Positions 51,640 to 56,520 of a DNA stretch of 56,520 nt are shown here, one piece after another. A model generated the notes under the pieces. It ran no database searches, had not been told where the DNA came from, and worked only from the letters and a program-made list of their open reading frames with translations. Where the stretch lies: assembly GCA_900315665.1 (NCBI GenBank), contig OMZX01000005.1:1-56520 (forward strand). The letters are read 5' to 3'. Position numbers and translations under genes: made by a program. This stretch comes from an uncultured Eubacteriales bacterium (GTDB lineage: Bacteria; Bacillota; Clostridia; Lachnospirales; Lachnospiraceae). Numbering within the stretch: position 1 is the first letter of the stretch; every line of letters begins with the position of its first letter.

Positions 51640-52719
51640 ATGGCAGCAAATTACGATATTCCTACACCAAAGAAAAGAGCTTTGAGCCTCCAGATTGATC
51701 CGAAACTTTTTGAGAAGGCGACGGACGAAGAGAAGCGGCAGCAGGATGTCATGGCGAAATCCACGACCTTCTTTAAGGATGGTATGCGCCGTCTCATGAA
51801 GAATCCGCTGGCCGTAATGTCGATGATCATTCTTGTGCTCGTGCTTCTTGTCATCATTTTCGCACCGATGATTGTGCCGTACAGCTATGAGGAGATCATC
51901 AAGGTTGAAGGTGTCCGTGACAAGGGCGCTGCAAACCTTGCACCATTTGAGTATTCCGCGAAGGAAATGGCCTTCATGGCGAAGTACAACATCAAGGTTT
52001 TCCCGCACATTATGGGAACCGATGAGCTCTGCCGTGATTACTTCATCCGTGTTGTCTACGGCGCACGTGTTTCCTTCTTCGTCGGTGTATTCGCATCCAT
52101 CATGGTGCTCATCATCGGTACGCTGTATGGTGCAATTTCCGGTTACATGGGCGGCCGCGTCGATCTGATCATGATGCGTATCGTCGATATCATCTATTCT
52201 CTGCCGGATATCCTGATCATCATTCTTCTTTCCGTCGTGTTCCGTGAGACCCTGGATCTGTCGAAGGTGCCACTGCTCGGAAAGCTCGGTTCGAACATGG
52301 TCTCGATGTTTATCGTATTTGGCCTTCTCTACTGGGTCGGCATGGCGCGGCTTGTCCGTGGCCAGATCCTGACGGTCAAGGAAAATGAATACGTACTTGC
52401 AGCGAAGTCAATGGGTGCTTCCTCCCGTGAGATCATCTGGAAGCACATTCTTCCGAACTGTCTCTCGGTTATCATCATCACGACTGCACAGGAGATTCCG
52501 TCCGCAATCTTTACAGAGTCCTACCTTTCGTTCATCGGTCTCGGTGTATCCCTGCCGATGCCGTCGCTCGGTTCTCTTGCCAATGCTGCAAGATCCGGCA
52601 TGCAGTCCTACCCGTGGAAGCTTGTGTTCCCGGCAGTGATGATTGTGCTCATTGTACTTGCATTTAACCTGATCGGCGATGCGATGCGTGATGCGTTTGA
52701 TCCGAAGTTAAAACAGTGA
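51640..52719 (+). CDS. oppC: Oligopeptide ABC transporter permease (OppC/DppC type)
   Basis: AAGGAG lies near the start. The 359-residue product is longer than usual because of an N-terminal extension of about 50 residues (MAANYDIPTPKKRALSLQID) before the first membrane segment, and a loop after it (KVEGVRDKGAANL). The EAA loop reads EYVLAAKSMGASSREIIWKHILPNCLSVII. It pairs with OppB to form the channel. Confidence 0.9.
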   Translation: MAANYDIPTPKKRALSLQIDPKLFEKATDEEKRQQDVMAKSTTFFKDGMRRLMKNPLAVMSMIILVLVLLVIIFAPMIVPYSYEEIIKVEGVRDKGAANLAPFEYSAKEMAFMAKYNIKVFPHIMGTDELCRDYFIRVVYGARVSFFVGVFASIMVLIIGTLYGAISGYMGGRVDLIMMRIVDIIYSLPDILIIILLSVVFRETLDLSKVPLLGKLGSNMVSMFIVFGLLYWVGMARLVRGQILTVKENEYVLAAKSMGASSREIIWKHILPNCLSVIIITTAQEIPSAIFTESYLSFIGLGVSLPMPSLGSLANAARSGMQSYPWKLVFPAVMIVLIVLAFNLIGDAMRDAFDPKLKQ

Positions 52720-52732
52720 TATCCGTGGAGTA

Positions 52733-52748
52733 CCCGCGCTTGCGCGGG
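52733..52748. repeat. Hairpin after oppC
   Basis: CCCGCGC and GCGCGGG pair perfectly around TT, in the 115-bp gap between oppC and oppD. Confidence 0.55.
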
Positions 52749-52787
52749 GGAGGCTTTACGGATGCCTTAGCGGCGAGCGTATTCAAA

Positions 52788-52805
52788 GGCATCGCTTGCG
52801 ATGCC
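52788..52805. repeat. Second hairpin between oppC and oppD
   Basis: GGCATCGC and GCGATGCC pair perfectly around TT. With the hairpin at 52733 this may partially stop transcription or protect the 5' part of the message. Confidence 0.55.
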
Positions 52806-52834
52806 CACTTTGTTTTCTATAGTGAGGAACTAAA

Positions 52835-53887
52835 ATGTCAATAGATAATGTAGAAGAGAAGGTTCTCGAAAACGAGACCGATGCGGTGCTTTCGGTCCGG
52901 AACCTGCATACATCCTTTTTCACCGACTCCGGCGAGGTACAGGCGGTAAATGGTGTCTCCTTCAATCTTCCGAAGGGAAAGATTCTTGGCGTCGTCGGTG
53001 AGTCCGGCTCCGGTAAGTCTGTGACCGCATACTCGATCATGCAGATCCTGGCATCAACCGGCCGGGTGACCGAGGGTGAAATCCTGTACAAGGGTGAAAA
53101 CATCCTGAAGTATTCAAAGAAGCAGATGGAGTCCTTCCGTGGCGATAAGTGCTCTATCATTTTCCAGGACCCGATGACATCGCTGAACCCGACCTTTACG
53201 GTCGGCTGGCAGCTTCGCGAGGCCCTTCAGCTTCACACACAATATAAAACAAAAAAGGCAGCAAACGCGCGTGCGGTCGAGCTTCTGAAGATGGTCGGCG
53301 TGAACGAGCCGGAGAGCCGTATCAAGCAGTATCCGTTTGAACTGTCCGGTGGTATGCGACAGCGTGTCATGATTGCTATGGCGCTTGCCTGCGAGCCGGA
53401 TATCCTGATTGCCGATGAGCCGACGACCGCCCTCGATGTGACGATTCAGGCACAGATTCTCGAGCTCATGAAGGACCTTCAGAAGAAGCTCGGCATGGCC
53501 ATCATCATGGTAACGCATGACCTCGGTGTCATCGCTTCGATGTGCGACGAGATCATCGTCATGTACGGCGGCCGTGTCTGTGAGCGTGGTACTGCAGATG
53601 ACATTTTCTATCGTCCGTGTCATGAATACACGAAGGGCCTGCTCCGTTCCATTCCGAATGTCAACAACATGAAGGAGAAGCTCGTCCCGATCGGTGGTAC
53701 GCCGATCAATATGCTTGCGATGCCGAAGGGCTGTGCCTTCTGCCCGCGTTGCGAGAATGCACTGAAGATCTGCCTCACAGAGAAGCCTGAAGAGCTCGAG
53801 ATGCCGGATGGCCACTATGCAGCCTGCTGGCTGAATGTGAAGAAGGCCTATGATGAAGAACACGGGGAGGTAAACGCAAATGTCTGA
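52835..53887 (+). CDS. oppD: Oligopeptide ABC transporter ATPase (OppD/DppD type)
   Basis: The 350-residue product has Walker [10 protein letters not shown], signature LSGGMRQRV and Walker [15 protein letters not shown]-terminal Cys group ([15 protein letters not shown] and later AACW) fits the iron-sulphur-binding tail known from DppD-type ATPases. GAGGAAC precedes the ATG. Its last 8 bases overlap oppF. Confidence 0.9.
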   Translation: MSIDNVEEKVLENETDAVLSVRNLHTSFFTDSGEVQAVNGVSFNLPKGKILGVVGESGSGKSVTAYSIMQILASTGRVTEGEILYKGENILKYSKKQMESFRGDKCSIIFQDPMTSLNPTFTVGWQLREALQLHTQYKTKKAANARAVELLKMVGVNEPESRIKQYPFELSGGMRQRVMIAMALACEPDILIADEPTTALDVTIQAQILELMKDLQKKLGMAIIMVTHDLGVIASMCDEIIVMYGGRVCERGTADDIFYRPCHEYTKGLLRSIPNVNNMKEKLVPIGGTPINMLAMPKGCAFCPRCENALKICLTEKPEELEMPDGHYAACWLNVKKAYDEEHGEVNANV

Positions 53888-54860
53888 AGAAACAAAGAAG
53901 AACAGCGAGTACCTCGTCGAGGTACATGACTTAAAGGAATATTTCCCGGTAAAAACCGGATTTTTCAAGACAACGCCACTTAAGGCTGTTGATGGTGTAT
54001 CCTTTAACATCAAGGCAGGTGAAACGCTCGGTCTCGTCGGTGAATCCGGCTGCGGCAAGACGACAGTCGGCCGTACACTTCTTCACCTTTACAAGCCGAC
54101 CGGCGGTGAATTCTACTTCAATGGTGAGCTTGTCACGGACAACAACATTCATGCACTCCGTAAGCAGATGCAGATGGTGTTTCAGGATCCGTATTCCTCT
54201 CTTAATCCGCGTATGACGGTTGAGGATATCATCGGAGAGCCGCTGGACATCCATCATCTCTATAAGACGAAGGCGGAGCGGCATGATCGCGTACTTGAGC
54301 TGATGGAGCTTGTCGGCCTCAACGCAGAGCATGCAACAAGATATGCCCATGAGTTCTCCGGTGGACAGCGTCAGAGAATCGGTATCGCGAGAGCGCTCGC
54401 CGTGAATCCGAAATTTATTGTTTGCGATGAGCCGGTATCCGCACTGGATGTTTCGATTCAGGCGCAGGTCATCAATATGTTCGAGGAGCTGCAGGAAAAG
54501 CTGGGCGTTGCCTATCTTTTTATTGCACATGACCTTCTTGTGGTGCATCATATATCGAAGAGAATTGCCGTCATGTATCTCGGCAAACTCGTAGAGATCG
54601 CCGATGCAGATGAGCTGAACGATCATCCGATTCATCCTTATACGCTATCGCTTCTTTCTGCGGTGCCGATCCCGGACCCGAAGATGGCGAGAGCATCGAA
54701 GCGAATCGTGCTGGAGGGCGATGTTCCGTCACCGCTTCACATGCCGACCGGCTGCCCGTTCCGTACGAGATGCCGCTATGCCACCGAGCAGTGCGCGAAG
54801 GAAATGCCGCCGCTCACCGATCGTGGTGACAACCACATGGTGGCTTGCTGGAATAAGTGA
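53880..54860 (+). CDS. oppF: Oligopeptide ABC transporter ATPase (OppF/DppF type)
   Basis: The 326-residue product has Walker [10 protein letters not shown], signature FSGGQRQRI and Walker [13 protein letters not shown]. The C-terminal Cys ([15 protein letters not shown], then MVACW) is like OppD. The start lies 8 bp inside oppD, and GGGGAGG precedes it. It forms the ATPase heterodimer with OppD. Confidence 0.9.
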   Translation: MSEETKKNSEYLVEVHDLKEYFPVKTGFFKTTPLKAVDGVSFNIKAGETLGLVGESGCGKTTVGRTLLHLYKPTGGEFYFNGELVTDNNIHALRKQMQMVFQDPYSSLNPRMTVEDIIGEPLDIHHLYKTKAERHDRVLELMELVGLNAEHATRYAHEFSGGQRQRIGIARALAVNPKFIVCDEPVSALDVSIQAQVINMFEELQEKLGVAYLFIAHDLLVVHHISKRIAVMYLGKLVEIADADELNDHPIHPYTLSLLSAVPIPDPKMARASKRIVLEGDVPSPLHMPTGCPFRTRCRYATEQCAKEMPPLTDRGDNHMVACWNK

Positions 54861-54888
54861 TTCCGGGATAATTTCCCGATTTCACCGA

Positions 54889-54906
54889 TTTAAGAGACTT
54901 CTTAAA
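54889..54906. repeat. Hairpin between oppF and oppA
   Basis: TTTAAGA and TCTTAAA pair perfectly around GACT. Such structures often set different levels for binding protein and transporter subunits. Confidence 0.45.
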
Positions 54907-54934
54907 TCGCATATATACTTTTCAGGAGGATATT

Positions 54935-56520
54935 ATGAAAAAGAGAGCATTAGCTTTCACACTGGCAGCTGCGATGGTAGCCGGCAGTGTAGCAGGCTGC
55001 GGCAGTGCTGCAGAAGCACCGACGAGTGCAGCATCTGCTACAGAGACGACAGCCGCAGCACAGGAGACAACCGCTGCAGCAGGCGAGACGACAGCAGCCG
55101 CTGTAGATGATTGGGCTTCGAAGATCGAGCTCAAGGATTCTGCGAAGAACCCGGCAGCTCCGGACTGGTCCGAGTATGACAAGCTCATTGATGAGATTCG
55201 TTCTGATACGGATCTTGCAGATCGTGAAGCAAAGATGCACGAGGCTGAGGATATGCTCATGGCTACCGGCGCTGTACTTCCGATCTACTATTACAATGAC
55301 CCTTACCTCGTGAAGGAAGGCATCACTGGCGACTATGCTACCATCTTCGGTACTAAGTACTTCATGTATGCGAAGAAGGATGGACAGCCGATGGATGTGT
55401 TCAACATCAACCTCGCATCCGAGCCTGACCACCTTGACCCGGCTCTGAACAGCACTGTTGATGGTGCTGCACTTGCATCGAACTCCTTCGTAGGTCTTTA
55501 CACATCCGATGCTGATGGTAAGATCGTTCCGGCACTCGCTGATGGCGATCCGGAGGTTTCTGATGATAACCTCACCTATACGATTCATATGAAGAAGGAT
55601 CTCAAGTGGTCAGATGGTTCTACACTGAACGCAAACGACATCGTATATTCCTGGAAGAGAGCCTATGATCCGAAGACCGCTTCTGATTATGCATACCTCT
55701 TCTCTGTATTCGATGGCTATTCCGAGGATGGCTCTACAGAGCTGAATGTTTCTGCTCCGGATGATAACACGGTAACCTTCAAGCTGAACGCTCCGTGCCC
55801 ATACATCATGAGCCTTCTTGCATTCCCGGTATTTATGCCGGTTCCTAAGGCTTCTGTTGAGGCTGCTGATAAGGATGGCTCCAACCCTGGCACTTGGGCT
55901 TCTGAGGCTGGCTTCGTATCTAACGGTGCATTTACGCTTAAGGAGTGGAAGCACAATGAGTCTATGACTTATGTGAAGAACCCGAACTTCTGGGATGCTG
56001 ACAATGTATCCGTAAACGAACTTCACTTCATGCTTTCAGCTGAGGATACCGCTATCCTTGCTGCTTACAAGGCTGGCGATCTTGACTATGCAGATACTGT
56101 ACCGAATGATGAGATTCCGAACCTTAAGGATACAGCTGATTTCCACGTTATCCCGAACCTCGGTACTTATTATGTAGCCTTCAATGTTAACTCGAAGATG
56201 TTCGATGGCAAGACTGCTCAGCAGGCTGCTGCTATGCGTCGTGCACTCGCGCTTCTTATCGATCGTCAGTACATCATTGATACCATCGGCCAGACCGAGC
56301 AGGAAGTTGCTACTTCCTACATCCCGACAGGTATGAGCGATGGCAACGGCGGACAGTTCAAGGCTAATGATGACAAGTATACCTTCCCGGTTGACACTGG
56401 CTACTATCAGGATCTCTCTGTAGCTGGTGATGCAAACATGGAAGAGGCTAGAAAGCTTCTTGAGTATGCTGGCTACAAGTTCGGTGATGACGGTATGCTT
56501 AGCGCCGATACGCCGATCAC
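54935..56520 (+). CDS. oppA: Oligopeptide-binding lipoprotein OppA-type (3' end outside window)
   Basis: AGGAGG lies 6 bp before the ATG, and the frame stays open to the end of the window (528 codons). A signal peptide ends in the lipobox VAGC (near residue 22), followed by an Ala/Thr/Glu-rich linker. Residues about 76-149 then read DWSEYDKLIDEIRSDTD, MHEAEDMLMATGAVLPIYYY and TKYFMYA, which is the form of the C-terminal end of family 5 solute-binding proteins. Only after that comes the normal N-terminal start of the mature fold, FNINLASEPDHLDPALNSTVDG (near 155). The later parts (LKWSDGSTLNANDIVYSWKRAYDPKT, FNVNSKMFDGK) are standard. It binds peptides outside the membrane for OppBCDF. The order is discussed in the findings. 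Confidence 0.85.
   Translation, partial: MKKRALAFTLAAAMVAGSVAGCGSAAEAPTSAASATETTAAAQETTAAAGETTAAAVDDWASKIELKDSAKNPAAPDWSEYDKLIDEIRSDTDLADREAKMHEAEDMLMATGAVLPIYYYNDPYLVKEGITGDYATIFGTKYFMYAKKDGQPMDVFNINLASEPDHLDPALNSTVDGAALASNSFVGLYTSDADGKIVPALADGDPEVSDDNLTYTIHMKKDLKWSDGSTLNANDIVYSWKRAYDPKTASDYAYLFSVFDGYSEDGSTELNVSAPDDNTVTFKLNAPCPYIMSLLAFPVFMPVPKASVEAADKDGSNPGTWASEAGFVSNGAFTLKEWKHNESMTYVKNPNFWDADNVSVNELHFMLSAEDTAILAAYKAGDLDYADTVPNDEIPNLKDTADFHVIPNLGTYYVAFNVNSKMFDGKTAQQAAAMRRALALLIDRQYIIDTIGQTEQEVATSYIPTGMSDGNGGQFKANDDKYTFPVDTGYYQDLSVAGDANMEEARKLLEYAGYKFGDDGMLSADTPI

Noticed and set aside
1-56520. CRISPR arrays, tRNA or rRNA genes, complete insertion sequences
   Set aside because: No regular spaced repeats, no tRNA T-loop signatures and no transposase gene were found by eye on either strand.

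Overview
The window looks like a chromosomal segment of a Lachnospiraceae-type Clostridia (Bacillota). Signs of this are several lipoproteins with Cys lipoboxes, cell-wall-binding repeat proteins, a DUF5711 protein, an ECF vitamin/nucleoside-type transporter, MutS2, YhaM, a CIRCE (HrcA) operator before lon, purine-rich Shine-Dalgarno sites and strong TTGACA/TATAAT promoters. No rRNA, tRNA, CRISPR array, intact transposase or integrase was seen.

Layout. 1-6,000 is an accessory, partly A+T-rich stretch: the end of a PLD-type protein, a truncated YhcG/DUF1016 gene, an HTH protein, a lipoprotein, and a tight two-gene unit (DUF4869 protein plus a P-loop/possible Toprim protein). 6,000-12,300 holds secreted or lipid-anchored proteins (clostripain-like peptidase, DUF3298-type lipoprotein), an Xaa-Pro peptidase and an SseB-like protein. 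12,400-20,150 is a probable operon: solute-binding lipoprotein, 7TM hybrid histidine kinase that has lost its H-box, double-receiver regulator, nucleosidase-like protein, SPL-like radical SAM protein and SDR. 20,300-25,400 has HtrA, Lon and an LRR protein. 25,600-29,400 has a VWA/metallopeptidase-like protein, a MoxR-type AAA ATPase and a uridine-kinase-like protein. 29,480-32,530 (minus strand) is an ECF transporter, divergent from deoC and a HIT protein. 34,100-36,700 has a GH25 lysozyme and a second wall-binding protein. 36,700-41,420 has a nucleotidyltransferase, DUF5711 protein, glucokinase and RlmD. 41,480-46,180 (minus) is mutS2 with a two-component system. 46,300-50,390 has an HtrA-like pseudoprotease, YhaM and a TPR-GGDEF protein. 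50,400 to the end is an oligopeptide ABC operon (oppBCDF-oppA) with a long structured leader; oppA runs off the window.

The most notable observations are: (i) six copies of a palindromic REP-like element, each within about 20 bp after a stop codon; (ii) the hybrid kinase with a clean in-frame loss of its phosphoacceptor H-box; (iii) an OppA whose N-terminus carries a segment that normally lies at the C-terminus of the family; (iv) an opp leader with mutually exclusive pairings and two possible termination points, plus a perfect CRP-type site at about -61.5; (v) the DUF4869/ATPase pair as a candidate undescribed two-gene system; and (vi) two degenerate enzymes (pseudo-HtrA and a GGDEF without its signature). 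All domain names are from reading the sequence; no search was run.
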